From Bolinopsis microptera (taxonomy: Eukaryota > Ctenophora > Tentaculata > Lobata > Bolinopsidae), in the NCBI RefSeq assembly GCF_026151205.1, contig NC_087073.1, positions 4,857,001 through 4,921,000 of the forward strand: 64,000 bases of DNA, given 5' to 3'. This document shows positions 1 to 10,137 of this stretch, one piece after another. Both the position numbers and the translations under genes were made by a program. The number at the start of each line of letters is the position of its first letter. Within the stretch, counting starts at the first letter, position 1. The notes under the pieces are model-generated. The model was not told where the DNA came from. It saw only the letters and a list, made by a program, of their open reading frames with translations, and did not search any database.

Positions 1-2437
1 TCAATATGAAAGGCCTTATTTTATATTGGCCTTCACATCATCATATCAATACAACAGGGATGAATAAAACGACTTCATGTCATATAATATTATCTATGTA
101 TCTTTCCTTTATTGAAACCAAATTAACACTGATATGAGTTGAGGAATTGCATGGTTTGCTGTTAACATTAAGAAAAGTCTAAAGTTTCAAGAAACTGGTA
201 CATGCTAAAAATACAAATAAATCAGTACCTAACTAAGTAAACCTTTCAGCAGTTCCTTCAATTTCTGATCAAGAATACAAAACAAGATCTAGCCACGAAT
301 CTTCAGCTATTATTTTATCTTCGAGACCACGGAGTGTCCAAGAATTACCATCACCAGACAGATCGGGGCACTTAATCAATTCACAAAAGCTTGCTCTTCT
401 TGATAATTTGGAAGGTCTGCGAAAAGTGTTAAAGCTAAACGATAAATCTTTGACCTTGTGATTTTTAATCGCAGAGACGCACACATGGCACGATTTTTGT
501 GCATTTTCGATTTCTTCATGATCATCATCCCAGGCTTTTTTTACACGGTAGTTTATTTGCGTGCATTTAAAATCATTTTCAAGAGGCAATGTTTCTATGC
601 TAGTTGTTGAATGAATTGGCTCTTTTTCTGCGTTCTCTCCCAAAACTTTTGTGAAAACATGGGTTGCTTTACGACTCAAGACTATGTCTCTTATAACGAA
701 GGCATGTTTACACAATTTACCATTTTTCTCATTGTCAACAATCTCGGGGCATGAGCACAGATCATCTTGAAGAAGATCCAGTATTTCTTCGGGGAGTCCC
801 CACGACTGTATGTATTCACCAGACACAGCATTCCAGATACGAGCTACAGCTAATTGGCTGATTGACCTCGTCCAACTTTCTGACCAGGCATCAATGTAAG
901 CTTGATAAGTTTCTAACCAAGTAAATAAGTAGTCTAAATAAATGTACAAATTCTTTACCGAAGCTTTATTGGATAAATGAACATGAAGATCATAAAAATT
1001 ATCCGCCTCAATCGATTCAAGAGGGCGAAACAGATACGATCCAATAGTTCCAAATTCTTGTAATTCCTGAGTAATGTGAGTTGCCTGAAATTCTTGACTT
1101 AATCTCAAAGTTTCCATTTGCAATTTTGATATCATCTTCAGATCTTCATGTGTCAATTCTTCTAATTCATTAAGGTTACTGAACAAATCTAAATATAAGT
1201 TCTTGTCAGTATGCATGCACTGCACTAAGTCCAATCTTTGCAGCAAATATTTGGCATTGCTAGAAAGGGTTTGAGAGTCAGTTAAACTTTTCAGAAGTAA
1301 CTTTAATAGAGAAGAATTGCGATTTCCAGCAAGTGAAATGATCATATCCAGTGTCGATAATAGAATGGTGTTGAAATCTACGGTATAATTCAAAATGACC
1401 ATGTCGAACAGTCCAACGTAGTAAACGATTTCTCTGATGAGATTCCAAAACTTGTCCTTTTTCAGGACCTTTTTCGTGTACCATGATTCATCCACGAATA
1501 AGAGTATCTCATCTAGGTCTAAACTCTCGTATCTTGATAAACCCTGGGTGAAGTAACCCTCACATCTTCCCACAAGCCATTCTACTTCAAACACATGAGC
1601 CATCTTATTAACTTCCCTAAAAACTCTCATTCCTAACAAGTCAATACCACCAGAGTAAACACAATCTACAAAACACCTAACTGCTAATTCTTCAAAGTCA
1701 TCAACATCAAGACTAGTTATTTCCAGGGTAGAAACGAGTTGTTCAATCACAGGACTATTGAAAGAAAGGATGAGTGAACTGACTTTCATCTCTCCACCAC
1801 CCTTCAAGTTGAGAGTCATGTTACTGTGGGTTCTAGATCCGATGTGGTGTCGTCCAAAATCCATCGGGACCTGCACCAGTGGGGCTGCCATAATTACGTT
1901 ACCTACGGAAGAAGAATATTTTATTGCAATATTATTGTTTCTTTGATTGATTCATTATCTATAATATTATCTATAATATGATAAAATGTGTGAGTACCTG
2001 TATGGTATATTATCGTCATTAAAACTGATAAGACTGAGCAGATAATTGTCACAAAATTGGTACAATATTTTTTTAAAATCCCGGTTTTTTCATCATTAAG
2101 TCAAAAATAACGTTATTTTGCCAGATAAAAAGTTCTAAAGATTATCAAATCTACAATCTACATTAAAGTACATTTACTGTCATGCCAATCATCAAGCGTG
2201 CATTAAGTTGCTATTATAATATATCATTTACAATTTACATATTTGGTACTTTTTGTACTAACTGACTTCAAAAAGCTATTATCCTATCTTTATATCATAC
2301 AATAAATAACTGTAAAAACATCGAAAAAGATTGAAAATTAGTCACGAACTACTAAATTAAAGTTGAGGTCTGCAATAGTCGTGAAACTGAGATAAAATCT
2401 TGAAATCTGAAATTTGCAGCACTTTATCAAAATCAAT
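1..2437. repeat. First unit of a tandem segmental duplication carrying BTB gene 1
   Basis: The window opens with TCAATATGAAAGGCCTTATT, and the same sequence recurs at 2438. The first unit (about 2.44 kb) holds BTB gene 1 and about 500 bp of sequence upstream of it. The second unit holds BTB gene 2, and similarity fades just upstream of that gene near 4365. Small indels distinguish the units, such as a 6-base CATCAT difference near 40 versus 2475. The stretch 1906-2437 has no gene. Because the unit starts at base 1, the left boundary of the array may lie outside the window. Confidence 0.85.
269..1891 (-). CDS. BTB-domain protein, tandem copy 1
   Basis: Single-exon 540-residue protein. Residues about 22-118 read as a BTB/POZ fold, with the core DVDDFEELAVRCFVDCVYSG and the upstream strand-helix MKVSSLILSFNSPVIEQL. 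BTB folds mediate protein dimerisation, and many such proteins are adaptors for cullin-3 ligases. The helical region that follows (about 120-250) could be a BACK-like segment, but I see no Kelch, MATH or zinc-finger repeats. The last 40 residues (CPDLSGDGNSW region) are shared with the two neighbours and may be a family-specific tail. It differs from copy 2 at about ten residues. The ATG lies 11 nt after a pyrimidine-rich 3' splice site (AG at 1903-1904). Function beyond the BTB class is unknown. Confidence 0.85.
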   Translation of the reverse strand: MAAPLVQVPMDFGRHHIGSRTHSNMTLNLKGGGEMKVSSLILSFNSPVIEQLVSTLEITSLDVDDFEELAVRCFVDCVYSGGIDLLGMRVFREVNKMAHVFEVEWLVGRCEGYFTQGLSRYESLDLDEILLFVDESWYTKKVLKKDKFWNLIREIVYYVGLFDMVILNYTVDFNTILLSTLDMIISLAGNRNSSLLKLLLKSLTDSQTLSSNAKYLLQRLDLVQCMHTDKNLYLDLFSNLNELEELTHEDLKMISKLQMETLRLSQEFQATHITQELQEFGTIGSYLFRPLESIEADNFYDLHVHLSNKASVKNLYIYLDYLFTWLETYQAYIDAWSESWTRSISQLAVARIWNAVSGEYIQSWGLPEEILDLLQDDLCSCPEIVDNEKNGKLCKHAFVIRDIVLSRKATHVFTKVLGENAEKEPIHSTTSIETLPLENDFKCTQINYRVKKAWDDDHEEIENAQKSCHVCVSAIKNHKVKDLSFSFNTFRRPSKLSRRASFCELIKCPDLSGDGNSWTLRGLEDKIIAEDSWLDLVLYS

Positions 2438-2696
2438 CAATATGAAAGGCCTTATTTTATATTGGCCTTTACATCAATACAACAGGGATGATTAAAACGA
2501 CCTCATGTCATATAATATTATCTATGTATTTTTCCTTTATTGAAACCAAATTAACATTGATAGGAGTTGAGGATTTGCATGGTTTGCTGTTAAAATGAAG
2601 AAAAGTCTAAATTTTCAAGAAACTGGTACATGCTAAAGATACAAATAAATCAGTACCTAACTAATTAAACCTTTCAGCAGTTCCTTCAATTTCTGA

Positions 2697-4319
2697 TCAA
2701 GAATACAAAACAAGATCCAGCCACGAATCTTCAGCTATTATTTTATCTTCGAGACCACGGAGTGTCCAAGAATTACCATCACCAGACAGATCGGGGCACT
2801 TAATCAATTCACAAAAGCTTGCTCTTCTTGATAATTTGGAAGGTCTGCGAAAAGTGTTAAAGCTGAACGATAAATCTTTGACCTTGTGATTTTTAATCGC
2901 AGAGACGCAAACATGGCACGATTTTTGTGCATTTTCGATTTCTTCATCATCATCATCCCAGGCTTTTTTTACACGGTAGTTTATTTGCGTGCATTTAAAA
3001 TCATTTTCAAGAGGCAATGTTTCTATGCTAGTTGTTGAATAAATGGGCTCTTTTTCTGCGTTCTCTCCCAAAACTTTTGTGAAAACATGGGTTGCTTTAC
3101 GATTCAAGACAATGTCTCTTATAACGAAGGCATGTTTACACAATTTACCATTTTTCTCATTGTCAACAATTTCGGGGCATGAGCACAGATCATCTTGAAG
3201 AAGATCCAGTATTTCCTCGGGGAGTCCCCACGACTGTATGTATTCACCAGACACAGCATTCCAGATACGAGCTACAGCTAATTGGCTGATTGACCTCGTC
3301 CAACTTTCTGACCAGGCATCAATATAAGCTTGATAAGTTTCTAACCAAGTAAATAAGTAGTCTAAATAAATGTACAAATTCTTTACCGAAGCTTTATTGG
3401 ATAAATGAGCATGAAGATCATAAAAATTATCCGCTTCAATCGATTCAAGAGGGCGAAACAGATACGATCCAATAGTTCCAAATTCTTGTAATTCCTGAGT
3501 AATGTGAGTTGCCTGAAATTCTTGACTTAATCTCAAAGTTTCCATTTGCAATTTTGATATCATCTTCAGATCTTCATGTGTCAATTCTTCTAATTCATTA
3601 AGGTTACTGAACAAATCTAAATATAAGTTCTTGTCAGTATGCATGCACTGCACTAAGTCCAATCTTTGCAGCAAATATTTGGCAATGCTAGAAAGGGTTT
3701 GAGAGTCAGTTAAACTTTTCAGAAGTAACTTTAATAGAGAAGAATTGCGATTTCCAGCAAGTGAAATGATCATATCCAGTGTCGATAATAGAATGGTGTT
3801 GAAATCTACGGTATAATTCAAAATGACCATGTCGAACAGTCCAACGTAGTAAACGATTTCTCTGATGAGATTCCAAAACTTGTCCTTTTTCAGGACCTTT
3901 TTCATGTACCATGATTCATCCACGAATAAGAGCATCTCATCTAGGTCTAAACTCTCGTATCTTGATAAACCCTGGGTGAAGTAGCCCTCACATCTTCCCA
4001 CAAGCCACTCTACTTCAAACACATGAGCCATCTTATTAACGTCCCTAAAAACCCTCATTCCTAACAAATCAATACCACCAGAGTAAACACAATCCAAAAA
4101 ACACCTAACTGCTAATTCCTCAAAATCATCAACATCAAGACTAGTTATTTCCAGGGTAGAAACGAGTTGTTCAATCACAGGACTATTGAAAGAAAGGATG
4201 AGTGAACTGACTTTCATTGCTCCACCACCCTTCAAGTTGAGAGTCATGTTACTGTGTGTTCTAGATCCGATGTGGTGTCGTCCAAAATCCATCGGTACCT
4301 GCACCAGTGGGGCTGCCAT
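2697..4319 (-). CDS. BTB-domain protein, tandem copy 2
   Basis: Single-exon 540-residue protein with the same architecture as its neighbour at 269-1891: BTB domain at residues about 22-118, a helical middle, and the conserved C-terminal tail. About ten substitutions separate the two (for example Glu34 to Ala, the HVH/HAH change, and His to Asp in the acidic DDDEE stretch), and there is no frame break. This points to a recent tandem duplication or to gene conversion. The start lies 11 nt after a 3' splice site, as in copies 1 and 3. Role inferred only from the domain: a dimerising adaptor, possibly for ubiquitin ligation. Confidence 0.85.
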   Translation of the reverse strand: MAAPLVQVPMDFGRHHIGSRTHSNMTLNLKGGGAMKVSSLILSFNSPVIEQLVSTLEITSLDVDDFEELAVRCFLDCVYSGGIDLLGMRVFRDVNKMAHVFEVEWLVGRCEGYFTQGLSRYESLDLDEMLLFVDESWYMKKVLKKDKFWNLIREIVYYVGLFDMVILNYTVDFNTILLSTLDMIISLAGNRNSSLLKLLLKSLTDSQTLSSIAKYLLQRLDLVQCMHTDKNLYLDLFSNLNELEELTHEDLKMISKLQMETLRLSQEFQATHITQELQEFGTIGSYLFRPLESIEADNFYDLHAHLSNKASVKNLYIYLDYLFTWLETYQAYIDAWSESWTRSISQLAVARIWNAVSGEYIQSWGLPEEILDLLQDDLCSCPEIVDNEKNGKLCKHAFVIRDIVLNRKATHVFTKVLGENAEKEPIYSTTSIETLPLENDFKCTQINYRVKKAWDDDDEEIENAQKSCHVCVSAIKNHKVKDLSFSFNTFRRPSKLSRRASFCELIKCPDLSGDGNSWTLRGLEDKIIAEDSWLDLVLYS

Positions 4320-5367
4320 TGCTTCGTTACCTATGGAAGAAGATTATTTCATTGCAATTAATTACCGAAAAAAGGGTTAACTAAACAAAGACATACAATT
4401 ATTGAATGATTACTTTATTATTGGTATCATGGGTCAATGATATTGTTGAATTTCTCACCACTTTAACTTGGAACTAAAGTCAAAAAGTGTGTCAAATAGT
4501 GTACAATTGGATAATTGTCCCGTCGTGAACGGAAACAATGAAAGACATCGCATACATAAGACATACAAAAGATATACAATATACATAAGATAAGACATAC
4601 ATAAGATATACACACTTGACACTGTATACATCAAACTAAAGACGCGCATGCAGTTATAATAAAAGTTAAAAACTTAATAGTTGTTAATAACTTTAGAAAT
4701 TCACATTTTAAAGTCCCTCAAAGCTAGATCATTTAAGAAGAAAAAATGATCGGACCTAATTATATAAGTCAATTATCGATATCTGTATAATAAAAAAGTT
4801 AGAAATAGTAATGGACTCCAACAAGCAAGATTGACTTATCAATTAAATCGTTGAAAATGTCTATACAGCAAAAACCTGATTCACCGGAACTCCTAATGCA
4901 ACAGTTGCCTGTGAAGACGTATATTTTTATTCGAAGATATGTTAAGGTTTGACTACATTATTTGAAATAAAAGAAAATGAATTTAATTTACTGAAATGAT
5001 ACAAACAATTTGAATTCAATGAAAAGTTGTGAAACCTATTTCATTGTAAGCTTATTTATCTCTAAAAAGAGCTGCATTATTAATTACACTATGATACAAA
5101 TAAACAATGTCATCAGATTAATTATCAAATTTTTGCAAAATAAAAACATTGTTGTATTGAGCACTGAGCAGTTATAGTAAATTACTTAAAAGTAATTTAC
5201 CATCTTAATAAAAGCTATCCAAATCAGATCTTAAACAGTTCAAATGGGTTACTCCATCTCGAACTGTAATTCCTTGATGGGCTGGAGAATTCTGTTCTCT
5301 AATATGCGGTCATCAAATAAGTGACAATAATAAGTAGGAAAAGAAGATACTTGAATGATAAATATTT
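4320..5367. other. Intergenic, AT-rich, no gene seen
   Basis: The end of the tandem-duplication similarity is near 4365. After that the sequence is AT-rich with short ATAC-type repeats around 4555-4625. I find no conserved coding segment on either strand. Confidence 0.5.
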
Positions 5368-7049
5368 TCAATCATAACGAATTAAAGAAATATATGATTT
5401 TTCAGTTAGTAAAATACCATTATGACCAAGCATTTTCCAAACGTCACCTCCACCAAAAATATCTGGGCGTTTAACCAGTTTTTGAAGACATGCTTTCCTT
5501 GGAACTGGTATTATCTCATCTTCGGACCATGCTCGGGAAGGCTCACTGACACTTTGTCCAGTAGCTTCGTCGATTTTTCTACTCTTGATCTTGCTGGGAC
5601 TATTAAATTCAGATCCGTCAACATGATGTGTTTGGTCTCGTCTATAACCAACATGATTGACACTCACATGCCAATTTCCTCTGTGCACGGCTCGGACTTG
5701 TATACAATTTGGGTCCTCCGGATCTGCAACAGGTGAAGTTGTTATAAATTCTCTGGCGTACATTAAATTATTCTTTTTACTCGTCCATCTTCTTCTCTGA
5801 AAAGTATGTCGTTCATGTTGGTTACGGACGACATCAAAACCGTTCAGTCCACAGAGACCATATTTCCAACTATCACTCATTTGTGGAATTGAACACACTC
5901 TATTTTTAATAACCTCCAGGAGAACTGTTCTGGCAGTCCCCAAGATTGTATGTATTCTTCAGCGACTGGACTCCAGCGACGACTTTCAGCAAGTTCACAT
6001 ATTGATTTAGTCCAGCTTTCTGACCAACTTTCAACGTTAGCTTGATGACTCTCTAACCAAGTAAAAAAATGGTCAAAATAATTATACAAACTTATGACGA
6101 CTGCTTTATTTGTCATTTTAGTATGAAAGATTTCAAAGCTTTCAGCAAAAATCAAGTCAAGAGGACGGAATAAAACGTTAGCATCGTATTTTTTTGTATC
6201 GAAATCGAAACCAGGAAAAACGTAAGGAAAACGTAAGTCTTTATTAAAATGCACTGTGTCGTACTGCAATTTCGAAATTAACTTGAAATCTTCAATAGAA
6301 GGGCTATTCAAACTGATAAGTCGGCTAAAAAACTCGCAGTAAAATTCTTTGTCGGTGCTCATGCACCTCGCCAAGTCCAATTTTTGCAATAAATATTTGG
6401 CATTGCTTGAGAGGGCCTGAGATTTGTTGAGATTCTGCAATAAAACTATATACCACGTTTTACCATGTACACCAGCAATAGATACCAGCTTGTCTATTGT
6501 TGTCGTAGGAACAGCTTCTAAAGCTTCTGTGGAGAAAATGAAGTGTGTTATAATCTTTTCCTTTAGTCCGAGATAGCGAATAGTCTCAATGACTAAAGTC
6601 CATATGCTATCTTTCTTTAAAATTTCATGAACAAACCATGCATCTTTTACTAAAATTAAAATCTCGTCAAAATCAGAAGTTTCAGATTTTGCGAGACATT
6701 CAGTGAAGTAGCCCTCACATCTTCCTGCGAGCCACTCAACTTCAAAAAAATGAGCCATCCCAATAACGTCCCTAAAAACCCTCATTCCTAACAAGTCAAT
6801 ACCACCTGAGTAAACACAATCCACAAAACACCTAACTGCTAATTCTTCAAAGTCATCAACATCAAGACTGGTTATTTCGAGGGTAGAAATGAGTTGCTCA
6901 ATCACAGGACTATTGAGAGATAGAATGTGGGAATTGACTTTAATTTCACCCCCACCTTTCAGGTTAAGTGTCATGTCACTGTCACGGGTTTTGGAGTTGA
7001 TGCGGTGTCGCCCAAAATCGTTCGGGACTTGCACCTGTGGTGCTGCCAT
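5368..7049 (-). pseudogene. BTB-domain protein, diverged third copy with a frameshift
   Basis: Two overlapping minus-strand frames together match the whole length of the neighbouring BTB proteins. Residues 1-376 (7049 to about 5920) carry the BTB domain, with DVDDFEELAVRCFVDCVYSG intact, and run to the shared IQSWGLPE motif. The reading then has to shift by one base near 5915-5925 to continue into VLLEVIKNRVCS and the family tail CLQKLVKRPDIFGGGDVW. Without the shift the protein ends early at 5877. The break is either a real inactivating indel or a sequence error; the rest of the C-terminal frame is open to 5368, which argues for a recent or artificial break. The second frame has no ATG of its own at its start (the codon is TTG). 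The ATG at 7049 follows a 3' splice site by 11 nt, as in copies 1 and 2. Confidence 0.75.
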
Positions 7050-8081
7050 TGCTACGCTACCTGCAAAATTAGATAGTCATAATACATTATATTAATTGTA
7101 ACTTTACCCACTACCTTTAAAACCTTTAATACACCTGTAATAGTTCTCCAATTGAAGTCAAAAATTCATTGGGACTTAATCTACCATTGCTACAAAACCT
7201 GCAAAATAAATTGAAATACTTATTTAAGTTATATTGTGTCAATGTTGTAAAATCAGGGTTGAGACTATGTACCTGTGGACTGTGGAGTGTGGACAAACAT
7301 GGACATTTAATTGAGCACAAGCTGCAAAGCTGAGGCCATTGTGAAGTTGTAACGATTCCACAGGTATAAAAGTAAGTGTAATGGTTAAGATGCTACAGAA
7401 TATTTTCGGCTGAAATCATTAAATCATCAGTTGGATGGTCATGGTATTATAGAATGGAAGTAGTACAACATGAACATGCAAACAAATGTCAATGGCATGA
7501 TACAGTCTACTCAATACATCACCGAGAATTGAAATATGATATCAAGAAAACAATTGATATCCTAATCACTAAGATAAGTGTTATGACGTTATGAATTTGT
7601 TGTGCACTGTTGCAGGCCATTTATAATCGAATATAATCAATGCGATGAGAACAAATCGTTATAGATTTTTAAATATTTAAAGTAATTAGACATGAAATAT
7701 TTCGCTTGAAGTTTGAACGGTTACAATTAGTACAGGTTAAACCTTATTAATTTAGACGAATTGAATACCGATTATAGAACCAATACTATCATAAAGAGAC
7801 AACATGTTATTAAATTCAAATAAAACTATTAGGTAACTGTAAAAATAATATCATTTAATAATCTAATCAAAAAGCGGTTAATGCAGACTAAGACTAAAAA
7901 CGAATTTTCAAAATATCTTCTGACAATTCTTCGATACGTAAATAACGACTTTTTTTATGACTACTATGCTGTATTTAACTACTTTATAAATATAATTAAT
8001 CTTCTAAAACTGTAAAAGAGTTGCCTAAACGTAATATTTCTAAAAGCTCATTAAAAACTACATAAGTACATTGCTATAAAG
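7050..8081. other. Intergenic, no gene seen
   Basis: AT-rich stretch between BTB copy 3 and the Maf genes. Only short spurious frames are present. Phrases such as AAAACTATTAGGTAACTGT near 7823 recur near 8913 upstream of the first Maf gene, so part of this spacer was probably duplicated along with the Maf gene. Confidence 0.45.
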
Positions 8082-8672
8082 TCAACCTAAGATGTGTGAA
8101 AGTTCACTGTGCAGTTTCTGAAGTGGTAATCCAACAACATTAAAATAACACCCTGCTATCCTATCCACCAAGATAGCTCCCTTGCCTTGTATTCCATACC
8201 CTCCCGCCTTATCAAACGGTTCCTCTGTACCCACATACCAGTCTATCAGGTCAGGAGATAACTCTGTAAACTGTACTTCCGTCTGCACGTGGAATGTGTG
8301 TTTGATGTCCTGGTAACAGATACACACTCCAGTTAGCACGTGGTGGACACGCCCACTCAACTCTGATAACATGGTGTGCGCGCACTGCGCATCACTCGGC
8401 TTCTCAAGGATTTTATTGTCAATAACAACCACTGTATCAGCTCCGATAACTATAGCGTCTTTGTTCTTACCGAAAACCTCACATGCTTTACCTTTAGCTG
8501 TGGCTATAACATAATCTGCAGGTGTCGGGAAGGAGGATTTAGGGAGATTTTCCTCAAATTTAGAAGGGATTATTTCCGCTTTAAGTCCGATCTGTTGTAG
8601 AAGTTCCTTGCGTCGTGGTGAGGCACTAGCCAGGATTATCCTGTAATTACCAAATAAGGAATCTGTTGCCAT
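8082..8672 (-). CDS. Maf/ASMTL-type nucleoside triphosphate pyrophosphatase, copy 1
   Basis: Intronless 196-residue protein, the usual length of a free-standing Maf domain. Maf proteins hydrolyse non-canonical or excess nucleotides (the dTTP/UTP class, and modified pyrimidines) to the monophosphate and pyrophosphate, so they clean the nucleotide pool. Visible family motifs are LASASPRR (residues 14-21, phosphate binding), GADTVVV (about 77-83), EKP followed by the helix before LSGR, and DKAGGYGIQGKGAILV near residue 155. It resembles the N-terminal half of animal ASMTL, but no methyltransferase domain follows. Start ATG lies 9 nt after an AG in a TTATCTTATTAG context. The tandem partner at 9163-9753 is clearly paralogous. 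Confidence 0.9.
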   Translation of the reverse strand: MATDSLFGNYRIILASASPRRKELLQQIGLKAEIIPSKFEENLPKSSFPTPADYVIATAKGKACEVFGKNKDAIVIGADTVVVIDNKILEKPSDAQCAHTMLSELSGRVHHVLTGVCICYQDIKHTFHVQTEVQFTELSPDLIDWYVGTEEPFDKAGGYGIQGKGAILVDRIAGCYFNVVGLPLQKLHSELSHILG

Positions 8673-9162
8673 CTTCCTGATCTAATAAGATAAATTATAT
8701 GCATCAGTCGGTGCTTAATGAGAGCAATTTGCTTAATAACGAATTATTGCAATTTGTGTTTTAAATCTATGACAACTGTGAAAAGATTCTAATTTTTTCA
8801 GTCTAAGTTAATAATTGAACCAAAGATTGTCAATTCAGTAAAACCCTGATTTACCTAAGATCTACAATATCTCATACTTCATAGAGAGAAAACATAATAT
8901 TACATTAGATTAAAACTATTAGGTTACTGTAGAAAACGAAATAAATCAATTAGCTAATCAAAGACAGAAAGACTGTAAAAATAATAAATATTAGCTTTAA
9001 AATTATTTCCTAATTCTAAAGGTTCTACCTCAATTATACAATTATACCCATACAACAATATACTAGATAAATGCTTTTTCAAAATTATAATAAATCTAAA
9101 AGAATACCTCGGTATAATAATTTAAAAATCATGCATCTGATTAAAATCTACATTTCTCCAAG

Positions 9163-9753
9163 TCAACCTAAGATACGTGAAAGTTCACTGTGCAGCTTTT
9201 GAAGTGGTAATCCCATCATACTGAAAGGACATCCCGCTATCCTATCCACTAAGATAGCGCCCTTTCCACGAGTTCCATACCCTCCGGCCTTGTCAAATGG
9301 TTCCCCAGTACCAATATACCAGTCTATCAAATCAGGAGATAAATCAATTAACTTAACTTCCGTCTGCACGTGGAATGTGTGTTTGATGTCCTGGTAGCAG
9401 ATACACACTCCGGTTACCAGGTGATGGATGCGCCCACTTAACCGTGATAACATGGTGTGTGCACACTGCGCATCACTCGGCTTCTCAAGGATCTTATTGT
9501 CAATTACAACCACTGTATCGGCTCCAATAACTACAGCATCTGTGTTTTCACTGAAAACCTTGCAGGCTTTACCTTCAGCAGTGGCTATCACATAATCTGC
9601 AGGTGTCGGGAAAGAAGATTTAGGGAGATTCTCTTCAAAGTCAGAGGGGATTATTTCCGCTTTTATTCCAATCTGTTTAATTAGTTCTATACGTCGTGGT
9701 GAAGTACTGGCCAGGATTATCCTGTAATTACCGAATAAGGAGTGCTCTGTCAT
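9163..9753 (-). CDS. Maf/ASMTL-type nucleoside triphosphate pyrophosphatase, copy 2
   Basis: Intronless 196-residue Maf protein, same length as copy 1 and collinear throughout. The motifs are LASTSPRR, GADTVVV, EKPSDAQCAHTMLSRLSGR and DKAGGYGTRGKGAILV. Compared with copy 1, the catalytic motifs are kept while surface positions differ, for example the C-terminal CPFSMMGLPLQKL against CYFNVVGLPLQKL. That pattern suggests both copies are under selection and that this is an older duplication than the BTB pair. The gap to copy 1 is about 490 bp, and the downstream end of the next gene lies 385 bp upstream. ATG is 12 nt after an AG in a TTTTTCTAATAAG context. Confidence 0.9.
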   Translation of the reverse strand: MTEHSLFGNYRIILASTSPRRIELIKQIGIKAEIIPSDFEENLPKSSFPTPADYVIATAEGKACKVFSENTDAVVIGADTVVVIDNKILEKPSDAQCAHTMLSRLSGRIHHLVTGVCICYQDIKHTFHVQTEVKLIDLSPDLIDWYIGTGEPFDKAGGYGTRGKGAILVDRIAGCPFSMMGLPLQKLHSELSRILG

Positions 9754-10137
9754 ATTCTCCTGGATCTTATTAGAAAAAGAGGGTTTAGTCGGTGTTCAAC
9801 GAGACCAATTTACTCAATTTATTAATTACAATTTGTTTTAAACCGCAATTATTCCTATGACAAATGTAGAAAATTTCTAAATTGTCAGTCAAAGAATCAT
9901 TTCACCCCAGATTAGATATTAAGAATTTGAAGAATTTAAGTGACTGTTCATTGTTCAATTACCAATAAAACAATTGAACTTTCAAGAGAAAGTTCAGCAC
10001 ATCTCTACGTAGCAAAAGGAATCAACAAGTCAATGGAATCCAAAATGCACCAATAATTCAAAAAGTATAATCAGACTAGAGGGTGCCTATTTAAAGGACA
10101 TAGATTGCTCGGCATTAACTGGTCTTATAATGACGTA

